A DNA stretch of 64,000 nt from Pluralibacter sp. UBA7423 (GCA_002470465.1 DKMD01000010.1:53472-117471); one strand, 5' to 3'; counted from the first letter of the stretch, positions 31,821-42,308 are shown. A program made the numbers and translations. The notes: a model not told the origin generated them from the sequence alone.

Positions 31821-32593
31821 TACTTCAGAGAACCTTTAAGAAACTGCTGTAAACGGGTGCTTTTCGGATTACCGAATACCTCATCAGGATGCCCTTCTTC
31901 TTCGATCCGCCCCTGATGCAGGAAAATCACGTGGGAAGAGACATCGCGGGCAAAGCCCATCTCATGCGTCACCACCACCATGGTTTTCCCCTCTTCCGCC
32001 AGCTTCTGCATGATGCGCAGCACTTCCCCCACCAGCTCAGGATCGAGCGCGGAGGTGGGTTCATCAAACAGCAGCACTTCAGGCTCCATGGCTAACGCTC
32101 GCGCGATGGAGACACGCTGCTGCTGGCCGCCCGAAAGATGCACCGGATATTTAATCTGCTGGCGCTCATCGATGCCCACTTTTGCCAGGTATTTGACCGC
32201 GCGGTCACGCGCTTCCTGCTTGCTGAGGCCGAGCACCTGAATCGGCGCTTCCATAACGTTTTCCAGCACCGTCATGTGGCTCCACAGGTTGAAGTGCTGA
32301 AACACCATCGTTAAGCGGGTACGCAGCAGGCGCAGCTGGTTTTTATCCGCCACTTTCAGCTGGCCGTCCTTGTCGCGCACCAGACCAATCGTCTGCCCGC
32401 TGACCACAATATTGCCTTCGCTCGGTTTTTCGAGAAAGTTGATGCAGCGCAGGAAGGTACTTTTTCCTGAGCCGGACGAGCCAATAATACTGATCACATC
32501 GCCCGCATTGGCCTTCAGTGATACCCCTTTCAGCACCTCATGTTCGCCGTAGCGCTTGTGCAGATCGATAACGTTTAGTTTGTTGTCAGGCAT
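31820..32593 (-). CDS. hisP: Histidine/lysine/arginine/ornithine ABC transporter ATPase HisP
   Basis: ATP-binding subunit of the HisQMP2 importer, which serves both HisJ and ArgT. Walker A is GSSGSGKST (residues 38-46), the signature is LSGGQ (153-157), Walker B is LLFDEP with D177-E178, and the H-loop is in VTHEMG. The 257-residue length is usual. It is the last gene of hisJQMP, 7 bases after hisM. Confidence 0.98.
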   Translation of the reverse strand: MPDNKLNVIDLHKRYGEHEVLKGVSLKANAGDVISIIGSSGSGKSTFLRCINFLEKPSEGNIVVSGQTIGLVRDKDGQLKVADKNQLRLLRTRLTMVFQHFNLWSHMTVLENVMEAPIQVLGLSKQEARDRAVKYLAKVGIDERQQIKYPVHLSGGQQQRVSIARALAMEPEVLLFDEPTSALDPELVGEVLRIMQKLAEEGKTMVVVTHEMGFARDVSSHVIFLHQGRIEEEGHPDEVFGNPKSTRLQQFLKGSLK

Positions 32594-32600
32594 GATGTTC

Positions 32601-33317
32601 TCAGTGTGTCGAAGAGGGTTTCACATGTTGCAGCCAGCGTTTTTCCGCTTTACGGAACAGGCTAATCAGCACATAAGAGATAATCAGATACAGCACCGCA
32701 GCAATGCCGAACGCGGTGAACGGCTGGTAGGTTGCGGAGTTAATATCACGGGCAATTTTCAGCAGGTCTGGCACGGTCGCGGTAAAAGCCAGCGCCGTGG
32801 AGTGCAGCATCAGAATCACTTCGTTGCTGTAGGCCGGAAGCGCAATACGCAGCGCCGAAGGCAAAATGATGCAGCGGTAGAGCTTCACGCCGGAAAAACC
32901 ATAGGCGCGAGCCGCCTCAATTTCACCTGCCGGAACCGATCGTATGGCCCCTGCAAAAATCTCTGTGGTATAAGCGCAGGTATTAAGCGTTAACGCCAAC
33001 ACCGTACAGTTCAGGCCGCTGCGGAAAAAAGCATTCAGCAGTTCTGTCCCTTTCACGATTTCAAGCGTGTACATCCCTGAATAAAAGACCAGCAGCTGAA
33101 CGTAGAGCGGCGTACCGCGAAAAATATAGGTGAACAGCCAAATCGGAAACTGAATGTATTTGTTACTGGAGACGCGACCAATGGCGAGGAACACCGCCAG
33201 AATCCCGCCCATCACCACGGAAGAAATCAGCAGCCAAAGCGTGATCGCCACGCCGGTAAAGCGATAGCCGTCGGTCCACAGCAGGGACTTCCAGTACTCC
33301 TGAATAATCTCGATCAC
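32601..33317 (-). CDS. hisM: Histidine ABC transporter permease HisM
   Basis: Inner-membrane permease of the histidine/basic amino acid importer, pairing with HisQ. The 238 residues have about five transmembrane segments and the EAA loop [17 protein letters not shown] (about residues 152-168), which docks with HisP. Its start overlaps the hisQ stop by four bases. Confidence 0.98.
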   Translation of the reverse strand: MIEIIQEYWKSLLWTDGYRFTGVAITLWLLISSVVMGGILAVFLAIGRVSSNKYIQFPIWLFTYIFRGTPLYVQLLVFYSGMYTLEIVKGTELLNAFFRSGLNCTVLALTLNTCAYTTEIFAGAIRSVPAGEIEAARAYGFSGVKLYRCIILPSALRIALPAYSNEVILMLHSTALAFTATVPDLLKIARDINSATYQPFTAFGIAAVLYLIISYVLISLFRKAEKRWLQHVKPSSTH

Positions 33318-34000
33318 AGGTCAGCCCTCTTCACACCCACGGAATAGCGACGCTCGAGCAGAAGCAGCACACCATTAGAGACCGTTGTGAACACCAGATA
33401 AATCACGCCGCAGACGATAGCGAAGTAGAACGGTTCCCACGTACTTTTCCCGGCAAGCTGCGTGGCTTTCACCACGTCTTCCAGGCCAAGCAGAGAAACC
33501 AGCGCCGTCGCTTTGAGAATAACCTGCCAGTTGTTGCCGATTCCGGGCAGCGCAAAGCGCATCATGGCCGGAAAGAGGATCCGCACAAACGTCTGCCTGG
33601 AAGTAAAGCCAAACGCCGTTGCGGCCTCAATATGTCCTTTGGGCACTGCGAGAAACGCCCCACGGAAGGTTTCGGTAAAATAAGCGCCGTAGATAAAACC
33701 AAGAGTAATGATACCGGCGATCATCGGATCGATATCGAACTGAGTCAGCCCCATAGCATCGGTAATGCTGTTCAGGGCAATTTGCAGGCCGTAGAAGATA
33801 AGCAGCATCAGCACCAGATCCGGTACGCCGCGAATTAACGTGGTGTAGGCTTCAAACAGCAGCGCCAGCGCACGATTGCCGGACAGCTTGCCCGCAGCCC
33901 CCGCCAGGCCAATGAGCACGGCCAGCACGACGGAACTAAGGGCCAGCTCAAGGGTGACCAGCGCACCCTGTAATATGACTTGTGAAAACCCGTACAGCAT
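33314..34000 (-). CDS. hisQ: Histidine ABC transporter permease HisQ
   Basis: Partner permease of HisM. The start at ATG 34000 (MLYGFSQVILQGALV) gives 228 residues as in E. coli and Salmonella; the frame extends 18 codons upstream into the hisJ-hisQ gap without family resemblance. Five transmembrane segments and the EAA loop HIEAATAFGFTSRQTF are visible. Confidence 0.97.
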   Translation of the reverse strand: MLYGFSQVILQGALVTLELALSSVVLAVLIGLAGAAGKLSGNRALALLFEAYTTLIRGVPDLVLMLLIFYGLQIALNSITDAMGLTQFDIDPMIAGIITLGFIYGAYFTETFRGAFLAVPKGHIEAATAFGFTSRQTFVRILFPAMMRFALPGIGNNWQVILKATALVSLLGLEDVVKATQLAGKSTWEPFYFAIVCGVIYLVFTTVSNGVLLLLERRYSVGVKRADL

Positions 34001-34068
34001 TGAGCCTGTCCTGTCAGTCAAACCACCGTGAGCCCCGGGAACGTCGGCGCTCACGGTGAAAACGGCAA

Positions 34069-34851
34069 TTACTCGCCGTATACGTTAAAATCGAAATACT
34101 TCTTCGCCAGCTTGTCGTAGGTGCCGTCGGCGCGCATTTCGGCAAAAGCTTTATTCAGGGCAACACGCAGTTCGTTATCCTCTTTACGCAGGCCCATACC
34201 GGTCCCCACGCCGAACAGTTTTTCATCCTTAATAGACGGGCCGCCAAACTGATAATCTTTGCCAACCGGCTGCTTAAGGAACCCTTCGCTTGCCGCCACT
34301 TCATCCTGGAACGCGGCATCAATGCGCCCAGCCGTCAGGTCAGAATAGATGTTGTCCTGGCCCTGATAGGAGACAATTTCGATGCCTTTCGGTGCCCAGT
34401 GCTCGTTGCCATAGGTTTCCTGTGTGGTGCCCTGAAGAACGCCCACGCGTTTACCTTTCAGCGTGGCCAGGTCCGGCGTGACCGGGCTGCCCTTTTTCAC
34501 CACCAGGCGAGAATCTGCGGCATAGAGTTTGTCGGTGAAGGCAATCTGCTGCTGGCGTTTTTCCGTAATGGAGAGTGAGGACATAATGGCGTCGATTTTT
34601 TTCGCCTGCAGCGACGGGATCAGCGCATCCAGCGGGTTCTCAACGAAGGTACATTGCGTATTAATACGCTTACAGAGCTCTTTAGCCAGATCGATATCAA
34701 AACCAACCAGTTCACCCTGCGCATTCTTGGATTCGAAGGGAGCATAAGTCGGATCTGTGCCAATGCGGATTTTCTGCGGAATGGCTGCGAAGACCGTAGA
34801 AACGCTGGAAAGTGCCAGCACAAGAGAAAGAGACAACGCCAGTTTTTTCAT
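34069..34851 (-). CDS. hisJ: Histidine-binding periplasmic protein HisJ
   Basis: Periplasmic receptor for L-histidine feeding HisQMP. The start at ATG 34851 gives a 22-residue signal peptide ([10 protein letters not shown]..., cleavage after TVFA) and a 260-residue precursor, the usual length. The ligand-binding segments DPTYAPFES and the [11 protein letters not shown] loop are conserved with ArgT. It is the first gene of hisJQMP, with its own sigma-54 promoter upstream, separate from argT. Confidence 0.98.
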   Translation of the reverse strand: MKKLALSLSLVLALSSVSTVFAAIPQKIRIGTDPTYAPFESKNAQGELVGFDIDLAKELCKRINTQCTFVENPLDALIPSLQAKKIDAIMSSLSITEKRQQQIAFTDKLYAADSRLVVKKGSPVTPDLATLKGKRVGVLQGTTQETYGNEHWAPKGIEIVSYQGQDNIYSDLTAGRIDAAFQDEVAASEGFLKQPVGKDYQFGGPSIKDEKLFGVGTGMGLRKEDNELRVALNKAFAEMRADGTYDKLAKKYFDFNVYGE

Positions 34852-34898
34852 AACTATCCTCAACAGACTGTCATTTAACGGGTAATCAGAAGTATCAG

Positions 34899-34914
34899 AG
34901 CAGTTATCGTGCCA
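34899..34914 (-). promoter_or_regulatory. Sigma-54 promoter of hisJQMP
   Basis: On the minus strand TGGCACGATAACTGCT has GG and GC separated by ten bases, fitting TGGCAC-N5-TTGCW with one mismatch. It lies 48 bases upstream of the hisJ start codon. Confidence 0.8.
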
Positions 34915-34994
34915 CCATTCATGCGGATAAGGCAAAAGGTTATCGGGGCAAGTACGCACTTTTTTTGCATTAAAGATGCTTAACTATGCATTAT

Positions 34995-35011
34995 AGCACC
35001 ATTTTAGTGCA
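34995..35011. promoter_or_regulatory. NtrC-like enhancer site upstream of hisJ
   Basis: AGCACCATTTTAGTGCA is close to the NtrC consensus TGCACYNNNNNRGTGCA (one end base differs), about 85-110 bases upstream of the hisJ sigma-54 promoter. A weaker partner may be at 35018-35034. Confidence 0.7.
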
Positions 35012-35106
35012 TCAATTGCACCACCAAAAAGCAAAACCCGGTTATGCCACACATGTATAGATAACTGCTCAGCCCGCAAGGCCCGGTTACCCGGGCCAGG
35101 ACAGTC

Positions 35107-35889
35107 TTAGTCACCGTAGACGTTAAAGTCGAAGTACTTCTTCGCCATCTTGTCGTAGGTGCCATCTTTGCGCAGCGAATCGAAGGCTTTGTCGAAAGCC
35201 GCTTTCAGCTCGGTATCATCTTTACGCAGGCCGACACCGGTGCCGTCACCGAAGTATTTTTTGTCCTTCACGGATGGGCCCGCAAAAGCAAAGTCTTTCC
35301 CGGCAGGCTGTTTGAGGAAGCCCTCGCTCGCGGCGACTTCATCCTGGAAAGCAGCATCCAGGCGGCCGGCAGCCAGGTCAGAATAAATCAGGTCCTGGTT
35401 CTGATAGGCCACCACGTCGACGCCCTGGCTACGCCATTTGTCGTTGCCGTAAGTTTCCTGAATAGAGCCCTGCAATACGCCCACGTGCTTGCCTTTAAGC
35501 GATTCGATAGTTGGCACGATCGGCGAACCTTTCGCCGCGATCAGTCGCGAGTCAGCAGCATACAGTTTCTCGGAGAAATTAATCTCCTGCTGGCGTTTTT
35601 CGGTGATGGAGAGAGAGGAGATGATGGCGTCAATTTTCTTCGCCTTCAGGGACGGAATCAGGGAATCGAAATCGCTGCCAACCCAGGTGCATTTCACCTG
35701 CATGCGCTTGCACATCTCATTACCCAAATCGATATCAAAGCCGACAAAATCCCCTTTCGCGTCCTTGGAAGAGAACGGAGCGTAGGTGGCGTCAGTCCCG
35801 ATACGAACAGTCTGCGGCAGCGCAGCAAAGACGCTGGAAGCACTGCCGATCCCAAGCATTAAAGAGAGAGCCAGAACTGTCTTCTTCAT
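35107..35889 (-). CDS. argT: Lysine/arginine/ornithine-binding periplasmic protein ArgT
   Basis: Periplasmic receptor (LAO protein) for lysine, arginine and ornithine that uses the HisQMP membrane complex. It has a 22-residue signal peptide ending SSVFA and a total of 260 residues. It is a tandem duplicate of hisJ, with the same DATYAPFSS and [11 protein letters not shown] motifs. It lies 255 bases upstream of hisJ, with a separate sigma-54 promoter and NtrC-like sites, so both respond to nitrogen limitation. Confidence 0.98.
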   Translation of the reverse strand: MKKTVLALSLMLGIGSASSVFAALPQTVRIGTDATYAPFSSKDAKGDFVGFDIDLGNEMCKRMQVKCTWVGSDFDSLIPSLKAKKIDAIISSLSITEKRQQEINFSEKLYAADSRLIAAKGSPIVPTIESLKGKHVGVLQGSIQETYGNDKWRSQGVDVVAYQNQDLIYSDLAAGRLDAAFQDEVAASEGFLKQPAGKDFAFAGPSVKDKKYFGDGTGVGLRKDDTELKAAFDKAFDSLRKDGTYDKMAKKYFDFNVYGD

Positions 35890-35957
35890 ACATTACCCTT
35901 AAGTGTCGTGATGCTGTTGCGTGTTATGTCGTTGTGTTGTGTGTAGCAGACCTGCTC

Positions 35958-35973
35958 TGCACGTTTTATGCCA
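35958..35973 (-). promoter_or_regulatory. Sigma-54 promoter of argT
   Basis: On the minus strand TGGCATAAAACGTGCA keeps the invariant GG-N10-GC spacing of a -24/-12 promoter, 69 bases upstream of the argT start. Confidence 0.78.
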
Positions 35974-36147
35974 CCTTAACGAGCTGCTCAAAAAAACAGC
36001 GTTAAGTGTGTTAATGAATAGTTGCAGAGTTGTCTTAGAAATGAAAGATAACAGCAATGGCAAATAAACCGCAGCGCTAAACGGTGAAAAAGGGGATTAA
36101 ATGTTGAGGATTTGATCGGGATTACAAAATCGCCCGACGGCAACGCA

Positions 36148-36177
36148 TGCACCAAAAAGATGCACTATCTTAGTGCG
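36148..36177. promoter_or_regulatory. Two overlapping NtrC-like sites upstream of argT
   Basis: TGCACCAAAAAGATGCA (36148-36164) and TGCACTATCTTAGTGCG (36161-36177) both match TGCACY-N5-RGTGCA closely. They lie about 175-205 bases upstream of the argT sigma-54 promoter, a normal enhancer distance, and just after the ubiX stop. Confidence 0.8.
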
Positions 36178-36178
36178 C

Positions 36179-36751
36179 TTATTGCGCCCCTTGCCAGCGG
36201 GTGAACAGCTCCTGCGGCAGGGTGATATCAAACTGATCCAGCACGCGGTTAACAGTCTGATTAATCACGTCATCCAGAGTCTGTGGCTGATGATAAAACG
36301 CCGGAACCGGCGGCATGATCACGGCCCCTATCTCTGCAGCCTGAGTCATCAGGCGTAAATGCCCAAGGTGCAGCGGCGTTTCCCGCACGCACAGCACCAG
36401 CGGACGGCGCTCTTTCAGCACTACATCAGCGGCTCGCGTCAGTAAGCCATCAGTGTAGCTATGAACAATGCCGGACAGGGTTTTGATTGAGCACGGAAGG
36501 ATCACCATTCCGGCAGTTTTGAAGGAACCGGAGGAAATGCTGGCGGCAATATCGCGCGCGTCATGCACGACATCTGCCAGCGCCTGAACTTCACGCAGGC
36601 TGAAAGGCGTTTCCAGAGAGAGCGTCTGGCGGGCGGCCTGGCTCATGATCAGATGGGTTTCCACCTCTGCGACATCACGCAGCACCTGCAGCAGCCGAAC
36701 GCCGTAAATCGCGCCGCTGGCACCGGAAATTCCAACAATGAGTCGTTTCAT
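36179..36751 (-). CDS. ubiX: Flavin prenyltransferase UbiX
   Basis: Makes prenylated FMN, the cofactor of the UbiD decarboxylase in ubiquinone synthesis. The 190-residue sequence carries the FMN-binding start IVGISGASGAIYG and the conserved MVILPCSIKTLSGIVHSY and ETPLH segments. It is the third gene after cvpA and purF, separated from purF by 94 bases with a hairpin. The K-12 arrangement is the same. Confidence 0.97.
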   Translation of the reverse strand: MKRLIVGISGASGAIYGVRLLQVLRDVAEVETHLIMSQAARQTLSLETPFSLREVQALADVVHDARDIAASISSGSFKTAGMVILPCSIKTLSGIVHSYTDGLLTRAADVVLKERRPLVLCVRETPLHLGHLRLMTQAAEIGAVIMPPVPAFYHQPQTLDDVINQTVNRVLDQFDITLPQELFTRWQGAQ

Positions 36752-36815
36752 GATTGCGCCCTGTCTTCATACTGGGGCTGACTGTGCCGTAAATTACGGC
36801 GAGTTGCAAGGAAAG

Positions 36816-36837
36816 ACGCCCTCCTGCAAGAGGGCGT
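36816..36837 (-). terminator. Hairpin between purF and ubiX
   Basis: Eight-base arms ACGCCCTC / GAGGGCGT with a six-base loop, six bases after the purF stop. Only a short T-stretch follows (CTTTCC), so partial termination is likely. Confidence 0.55.
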
Positions 36838-36845
36838 AGTCGGGA

Positions 36846-38363
36846 TTAACCTTCGTTGTGCATCTCCAGGTTTTCCACTTCATTCTGACGCTGGAGCGCC
36901 TTCGAATCGTCGTTACGCAGCGTATCGAGATAGTCGAGATACTGCTGATCCACATCTTTGGTCACGTAAACGCCATTGAATACCGAGCATTCAAACTGCT
37001 GAACGTCCGGATTCTCGGCGCGCACCGCGTCGATCAAGTCGTTCAGATCCTGGAAAATCAGACCATCCGCACCGATGATCTGGCGGATTTCATCCACTTC
37101 GCGACCGTGGGCAATCAGCTCCGTGGCGCTTGGCATATCGATGCCGTAGACATTCGGGAAGCGAATTTCCGGCGCGGCGGAAGCCAGATAAACTCTCTTC
37201 GCCCCCGCTTCACGAGCCATCTCAATGATTTGCTCAGAAGTGGTACCACGCACGATGGAGTCATCCACCAGCAGCACGTTTTTATCGCGGAACTCAGCGC
37301 GGTTAGCGTTCAGCTTACGACGCACGGACTTACGGCGCAGCTGCTGGCCTGGCATGATGAACGTGCGGCCCACGTAGCGGTTCTTCACAAACCCCTGGCG
37401 GTACGGCTTGTTCAGGATACGGGCGATCTCCAGCGCGATATCGCAGGACGTTTCCGGGATAGGGATCACCACGTCGATGTCCAGATCTTCCCATTCACGC
37501 GCGATCTTCTCACCGAGTTTGGTCCCCATATTCACGCGTGCGCTGTAGACCGAAATTTTGTCAATGAACGAGTCCGGGCGTGCAAAGTAAACGTACTCGA
37601 ACAGGCATGGATTGCTCACCGGGTTATCAGCGCACTGGCGAGTAAACAGTTGCCCTTTTTCGGTGATGTAAATCGCTTCGCCCGGCGCGACGTCGCGCAG
37701 GAATTCAAAACCAAGGGTATCAAGCGCGACGCTCTCAGACGCCACCATATATTCGATGCGTCCATCGCCGATGTCGCGTTTACCGAGCACCAGCGGGCGA
37801 ATCCCGTTCGGGTCGCGGAAGGCAACCATGCCATGACCGATGATCATCGCCACGCAGGCATAAGCGCCGCGGATCAAGCGGTTGGTGGCGGCAATTGCCG
37901 CAAAAATGTTATCGGCTTCCAGCGGATAATGGCGGAAGTTATCCAGCTCGCTGGCGAAAACATTGAGCAGAATTTCAGAATCGGAGGTGGTGTTGATATG
38001 GCGGCGCTTCTCTTCAAACAGCTTCTTGCGCAGCTCGTGGGCGTTGGTCAGATTGCCGTTGTGCGCAAGAGTGATGCCGTAAGGTGAGTTAACGTAGAAA
38101 GGCTGCGCCTCGGAAGCGCTGGAGCTGCCTGCAGTGGGGTAGCGGACGTGACCGATCCCCATATTGCCCTGCAGGCGCTGCATATGCACGGCGCCAAACA
38201 CATCGCTCACCAGGCCGTTGGCTTTACGCAAACGGAAGCAATTGTTTGCATCAATGGTGATGATGCCCGCGGCATCCTGCCCACGGTGCTGAAGCACCGT
38301 TAACGCGTCATAAATCGACTGGTTTACCGGCATAACACCGGCGATACCGACAATACCGCACAT
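36846..38363 (-). CDS. purF: Amidophosphoribosyltransferase
   Basis: First committed enzyme of purine synthesis: PRPP + glutamine to phosphoribosylamine. The sequence begins MCGIVGIAG, with C2 the N-terminal nucleophile of the glutaminase domain. The PRPP motif [14 protein letters not shown] is near residue 365 in the phosphoribosyltransferase domain. Length is 505 residues, as in K-12. It follows cvpA after 33 bases in a PurR-controlled operon. Confidence 0.98.
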   Translation of the reverse strand: MCGIVGIAGVMPVNQSIYDALTVLQHRGQDAAGIITIDANNCFRLRKANGLVSDVFGAVHMQRLQGNMGIGHVRYPTAGSSSASEAQPFYVNSPYGITLAHNGNLTNAHELRKKLFEEKRRHINTTSDSEILLNVFASELDNFRHYPLEADNIFAAIAATNRLIRGAYACVAMIIGHGMVAFRDPNGIRPLVLGKRDIGDGRIEYMVASESVALDTLGFEFLRDVAPGEAIYITEKGQLFTRQCADNPVSNPCLFEYVYFARPDSFIDKISVYSARVNMGTKLGEKIAREWEDLDIDVVIPIPETSCDIALEIARILNKPYRQGFVKNRYVGRTFIMPGQQLRRKSVRRKLNANRAEFRDKNVLLVDDSIVRGTTSEQIIEMAREAGAKRVYLASAAPEIRFPNVYGIDMPSATELIAHGREVDEIRQIIGADGLIFQDLNDLIDAVRAENPDVQQFECSVFNGVYVTKDVDQQYLDYLDTLRNDDSKALQRQNEVENLEMHNEG

Positions 38364-38396
38364 ACGTCATTTTCCTCGTTCAGAACTCCCCAAAGC

Positions 38397-38885
38397 TTAT
38401 GCTTTGGGCAAGAAACTCGACGAGCTTTGCAGATAGTCAAAGAACATTCTGATGACGACGCTGAACTGCGGGATCAGCTGTGACTTTTGCCAGTCATCGC
38501 TTTTTGAAAAGCCGGTAAAGGTGTCGAGGAAGAACAGAATGGCGGCAACGATAAGCACTCCACGCAGCGCACCAAAACAGATCCCAAGCACCCTGTCGGT
38601 TCCCGACAGGCCCGTCTTTTCAACCAGTGTACCGATAACGTAGTTAACGATAGCGCCGACGATAAGCGTCGCGATAAACAGTACCGCGATAGCAATCCCG
38701 TTTCGAACCAGTTCGTCTTCAAAGCCCGTAAACCAGACAGACAGGTAAGTGTAGTAATGACTGGCAACAAAGAAAGCACAACCCCAGGTTACCAGTGACA
38801 ATGCTTCACGAACAAAGCCGCGGATAAGGCTTACCAGACAGGAAAAACCAATCACCGCAATAATGGCGTAATCAATCCAGACCAT
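38397..38885 (-). CDS. cvpA: Colicin V production family membrane protein CvpA
   Basis: Inner-membrane protein of 162 residues with four hydrophobic segments. It is needed for colicin V export in E. coli, with a wider unresolved role in envelope physiology. MVWIDYAIIAVIGFS and the ICFGALRGVL loop are conserved. It is the first gene of cvpA-purF-ubiX and sits 59 bases downstream of the PurR box. Confidence 0.96.
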   Translation of the reverse strand: MVWIDYAIIAVIGFSCLVSLIRGFVREALSLVTWGCAFFVASHYYTYLSVWFTGFEDELVRNGIAIAVLFIATLIVGAIVNYVIGTLVEKTGLSGTDRVLGICFGALRGVLIVAAILFFLDTFTGFSKSDDWQKSQLIPQFSVVIRMFFDYLQSSSSFLPKA

Positions 38886-38941
38886 AGTCGTCCCACGATT
38901 TTACGCCCTGTCGTCCAGTTCGGGGCGCATTCTAACAGAAA

Positions 38942-38957
38942 AAGAAAACGTTTGCGT
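38942..38957. promoter_or_regulatory. PurR operator upstream of cvpA-purF
   Basis: On the minus strand ACGCAAACGTTTTCTT matches the PurR box ACGCAAACGTTTNCGT except at the end. It represses purine genes when hypoxanthine or guanine is present. Confidence 0.88.
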
Positions 38958-38987
38958 AGGGATTTCCTTTCCCCGCCCAAATAAAAA

Positions 38988-39013
38988 TGGCGCTGAAAAA
39001 ACGTTCAACGCCA
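38988..39013 (-). terminator. Terminator of accD-folC-dedD
   Basis: On the minus strand ten-base arms TGGCGTTGAA / TTCAGCGCCA (one G-U pair) and a six-base loop are followed by TTTTTATTT. Confidence 0.78.
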
Positions 39014-39087
39014 CCTGAGTTTTTAGCCTTATAAGGGCTAATTCACTCCCATCGACGGCTGCCGATGATGTCTCCTGCTTTCACTTT

Positions 39088-39172
39088 TGCCGGGCGGAAC
39101 TACGTTTGCCCGACCTATGGTTCAGCCCGTTTTTGTCGGCCGGACAAGCTTTAGCGCCATCCGGCAATTCAA
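39088..39172. repeat. REP-type repeats between cvpA and dedD
   Basis: GCCGGGCGG / GCCCGACC and GGCCGGACAAGC / GCCATCCGGC arms resemble two enterobacterial REP units, placed directly after the dedD stop. Confidence 0.65.
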
Positions 39173-39174
39173 CC

Positions 39175-39888
39175 TCAGTTCGGGCTGTACCCCATCACCA
39201 CGCCGTTCAGCCCGGAAAGCTGATTCAGTTCGCCAAGCGAGCCTTTCATCTTATCTTTCGACGCATCCGGCCCAACCAGAATTCGGGTAATTTTACCCTG
39301 TACCGGCGTGGACGGCGCGGTAAACACGCGATAGCCCGCCCCGCGCAGCTTGCCGACGATTTCGTTTACTTTATCGGCATTTTTCAACGCCCCCAACTGC
39401 ACAACATAAGCTTTGCCCGTTGGTGCTGGTTTATCCGCTGCGACAGATTTCTGTGGCGCCGGCGGAGCCTCTGCGGCAGCGGCAAGCTGCTGGCTGGTAT
39501 TATCACGCTGAGGTTTTGGTGGCGATTGCACCTGCGGCTTTGGCGCCACCGGTTTTGGCTTCGGCTGCGGCACGGGCTGTGCGGTCTCGTCCATCTCATT
39601 ACCGCTGTTATTGGCCGCATAGCGCGACGCATCCAGCGACGGTGCCGCCGCATCACCGGCCCTAACTTCTTCCGCCGCCCCTTCCGGTGGCTGAGAAGGC
39701 AGCGCCTGCGTCACGGCGGGCAGCATATCCGGCTCGTCTTTGTCTCCAGGCTTTGGCACCAGCGGAATCGCCGCGAACTCATCCTGATAATGCTTTTTCT
39801 GACCATCCAGCAGACCCGGAAGCACAATAACGCCCAGCGCCACCAGCGCAATGGTTCCGACTAAACGATTCTGAAACTTACTCGCCAC
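39175..39888 (-). CDS. dedD: Cell division SPOR-domain protein DedD
   Basis: Bitopic inner-membrane divisome protein whose C-terminal SPOR domain binds denuded peptidoglycan at the septum. One transmembrane segment lies at about residues 7-26 (RLVGTIALVALGVIVLPGLL). A long proline- and glutamine-rich linker follows, and the SPOR domain (AYVVQLGALKNADKVNE onwards) is at the end. The start chosen is GTG 39888, with GGGGAG upstream; the K-12 gene also begins GTG. It overlaps folC by 11 bases. Length 237 against about 220 in K-12, because of a longer linker. Confidence 0.93.
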   Translation of the reverse strand: MASKFQNRLVGTIALVALGVIVLPGLLDGQKKHYQDEFAAIPLVPKPGDKDEPDMLPAVTQALPSQPPEGAAEEVRAGDAAAPSLDASRYAANNSGNEMDETAQPVPQPKPKPVAPKPQVQSPPKPQRDNTSQQLAAAAEAPPAPQKSVAADKPAPTGKAYVVQLGALKNADKVNEIVGKLRGAGYRVFTAPSTPVQGKITRILVGPDASKDKMKGSLGELNQLSGLNGVVMGYSPN

Positions 39889-41146
39889 CGGCTCTCCCCG
39901 CGTCCATCTCATCCATTACATGGGCTACCGTATGGAATGAACCACACACCAGCACCGTATCTTGCGGACGTGCATCCGCCATCGCGGCATGCCACGCCTG
40001 CGCTACAGTGGCATAGACTGCGCCATCCCGCAAATGTTCCACAAGCTGTTCCGCCGTGGCGCCGCGCGGCCCTTCCAGCGGCGCGCAATACCAGCCGTCC
40101 ACCACGTCAGACAGACATGCCAGCGTTCCGGCGATGTCCTTATCATGAAGCATACCAATGACCGCCAGCGTGCGCCCGGCGGCAGGCTGCATTTTGAGAC
40201 GTTCGGCGAGATAAGCCGCCGCATGCGGATTATGCGCCACGTCCAGAATCACCCGCGGAGATTCACTCACAATCTGGAAACGCCCCGGCAGCATCGCATT
40301 CCTGATACCTTCCCGGAGCGCCTGCTCGCTCACATCGAGCCCGCTCGCGCGTAGCGCCGCCAGCGCCGTTGCGGCATTGGGCTGTGGCACCAGAGGCAGA
40401 GGCAAATCGTTTAGCGTGCCCTGTGCGTCTCGGAATGCCCAACCGTTGCTCTGTACGTCATAGTCCCAGTTAACACCACGACGCAGCAGCACAGCACCCT
40501 TCTCCTGCGCCACATCAGCAATGGTTTGCGGCATATCGGGTTCGCCGACAACCGCAGGCTTGCCACCACGGAACACGCCCGCTTTTTCACGACCAATGCT
40601 TTCGCGATCGGGCCCAAGCCAGTCGGTATGATCGAGCGCAATGCTCGTCACCACGGCCACATCGGCATCAACAATATTCGTGGCATCCAGGCGTCCGCCG
40701 AGCCCAACTTCAAGGATAACCACATCCAGCTGCGCTTGCTTAAACAGCCACAGCGCCGAAAGCGTGCCGAACTCAAAGTAGGTCAGGGAGATATCACCGC
40801 GTGCCTTTTCGATTTCAGCAAAGGATGCAGTGTGTGCCGACTCAGCCAGTTCACCCCCTTGCACGCGCACACGCTCGGTGTAGCGCACCAGATGCGGAGA
40901 GCTGTAAACGCCAACTTTCAGGCCCGCTGCCGTCAGCACTGATTCAATCGTACGGCAGGTCGTGCCCTTGCCGTTGGTGCCCGCCACGGTAAACACAAAG
41001 GGGGCCGGTTTCTGCACGTTCATTCGGGCTGCGACTTCGCTCACGCGAGCGAGCCCTAAATCGATAGTTTTACTGTGCAGATGTTCCAGATAAGAAAGCC
41101 ACGTAGCGAGGGGCGACGTGGCGAGAGGAGTCAGTTCTTTTTCCAT
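39878..41146 (-). CDS. folC: Bifunctional folylpolyglutamate/dihydrofolate synthase
   Basis: Adds glutamate to dihydropteroate and then to tetrahydrofolate. The P-loop is in FTVAGTNGKGTTCRT near residue 50, and SIALDHTDWLG holds the conserved histidine. The start at ATG 41146 (MEKELTPLATSPLATWL) gives 422 residues, the same as K-12; the open frame upstream is longer but unlike the family. It sits between accD and dedD in one operon and overlaps dedD. Confidence 0.95.
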   Translation of the reverse strand: MEKELTPLATSPLATWLSYLEHLHSKTIDLGLARVSEVAARMNVQKPAPFVFTVAGTNGKGTTCRTIESVLTAAGLKVGVYSSPHLVRYTERVRVQGGELAESAHTASFAEIEKARGDISLTYFEFGTLSALWLFKQAQLDVVILEVGLGGRLDATNIVDADVAVVTSIALDHTDWLGPDRESIGREKAGVFRGGKPAVVGEPDMPQTIADVAQEKGAVLLRRGVNWDYDVQSNGWAFRDAQGTLNDLPLPLVPQPNAATALAALRASGLDVSEQALREGIRNAMLPGRFQIVSESPRVILDVAHNPHAAAYLAERLKMQPAAGRTLAVIGMLHDKDIAGTLACLSDVVDGWYCAPLEGPRGATAEQLVEHLRDGAVYATVAQAWHAAMADARPQDTVLVCGSFHTVAHVMDEMDAGRAGGE

Positions 41147-41217
41147 GATGCCCGCGATAGTTAACGGTGAACACAAGCAAAAAGGGCAGCGCCGTCTGGC
41201 CCTGCCCTTTTGCATTA

Positions 41218-42132
41218 TCAGGCCTCTGGTTCCTGATCCGGTACCGGCGGTACCACCACGGCTTCGCGCGGCGCATCCGGGTTCGGTGCCGGGAGATTCA
41301 TCAGCTTCGCCAGAATGCTGGCAAGCTTAAAGCGCATTTCCGGACGACGAACGATCATGTCGATCGCGCCTTTCTCGATCAGGAATTCACTGCGCTGGAA
41401 GCCCGGCGGCAGTTTTTCACGTACGGTCTGTTCGATTACGCGTGGGCCGGCAAAGCCGATCAGCGCTTTCGGTTCAGCGATGTTCAAATCGCCAAGCATC
41501 GCAAAACTTGCTGAAACGCCGCCCATGGTCGGGTCGGTCAGAACGGAAATGTACGGCAGACCGCGGTCCTGCATTTTCGCCAGCGCCGCAGAGGTTTTCG
41601 CCATCTGCATCAGCGACATCAGGGCTTCCTGCATACGAGCACCGCCGGAAGCGGAGAAGCAGACCATCGGGCAGTTGTTTTCCAGCGCATATTCCACCGC
41701 ACGGACGAAACGAGCACCCACAACGGAACCCATTGAGCCGCCCATAAAGGAGAACTCAAATGCCGCGCCAACGACCGGCATGCCAAACAGCGTGCCTTTC
41801 ATTACCACCAGCGCGTCTTTCTCGCCGGTTTCTTTCTGGGCAGAGGCCAGACGATCTTTGTATTTCTTGGAGTCACGGAACTTAAGCAAATCTTTCGGCT
41901 CAAGCTCGCTACCCAGCTCCACGAGCGTGCCTTCATCCATCAGGCTATGCAGGCGATTACGCGCTGACATTCGCATGTGGTGATCGCACTTCGGGCAAAC
42001 CTCCAGGTTACGCTCCAGCTCGGCGCGGTACAGAACCTGTCCGCAGCTGTCACATTTGGTCCATACCCCTTCCGGGATACTCGCCTTGCGGGTGGGGGCT
42101 ATGTTGCTTTTAATTCGTTCAATCCAGCTCAT
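41218..42132 (-). CDS. accD: Acetyl-CoA carboxylase carboxyltransferase subunit beta
   Basis: Beta subunit of the carboxyltransferase that makes malonyl-CoA with AccA. The N-terminal four-cysteine zinc ribbon (C27, C30, C46, C49) is intact, followed by the crotonase-like catalytic domain ([25 protein letters not shown]). Length is 304 residues. First gene of accD-folC-dedD. Confidence 0.98.
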   Translation of the reverse strand: MSWIERIKSNIAPTRKASIPEGVWTKCDSCGQVLYRAELERNLEVCPKCDHHMRMSARNRLHSLMDEGTLVELGSELEPKDLLKFRDSKKYKDRLASAQKETGEKDALVVMKGTLFGMPVVGAAFEFSFMGGSMGSVVGARFVRAVEYALENNCPMVCFSASGGARMQEALMSLMQMAKTSAALAKMQDRGLPYISVLTDPTMGGVSASFAMLGDLNIAEPKALIGFAGPRVIEQTVREKLPPGFQRSEFLIEKGAIDMIVRRPEMRFKLASILAKLMNLPAPNPDAPREAVVVPPVPDQEPEA

Positions 42133-42308
42133 TGATAACCTTTCTGCCTGAACCTGGCCGATGCCAGTTTTTGCTGTAAGCGGCGAATAATGCCATTTTT
42201 AGGGCTTACAGACCATGAAATGTTGCACATTAAAACATAAGAGCCCTGAACATGGGATAAAAAAGTGGTCGAACCGCTGCCACTTCCCCGCCTTTCAGGG
42301 CCCGTTGT

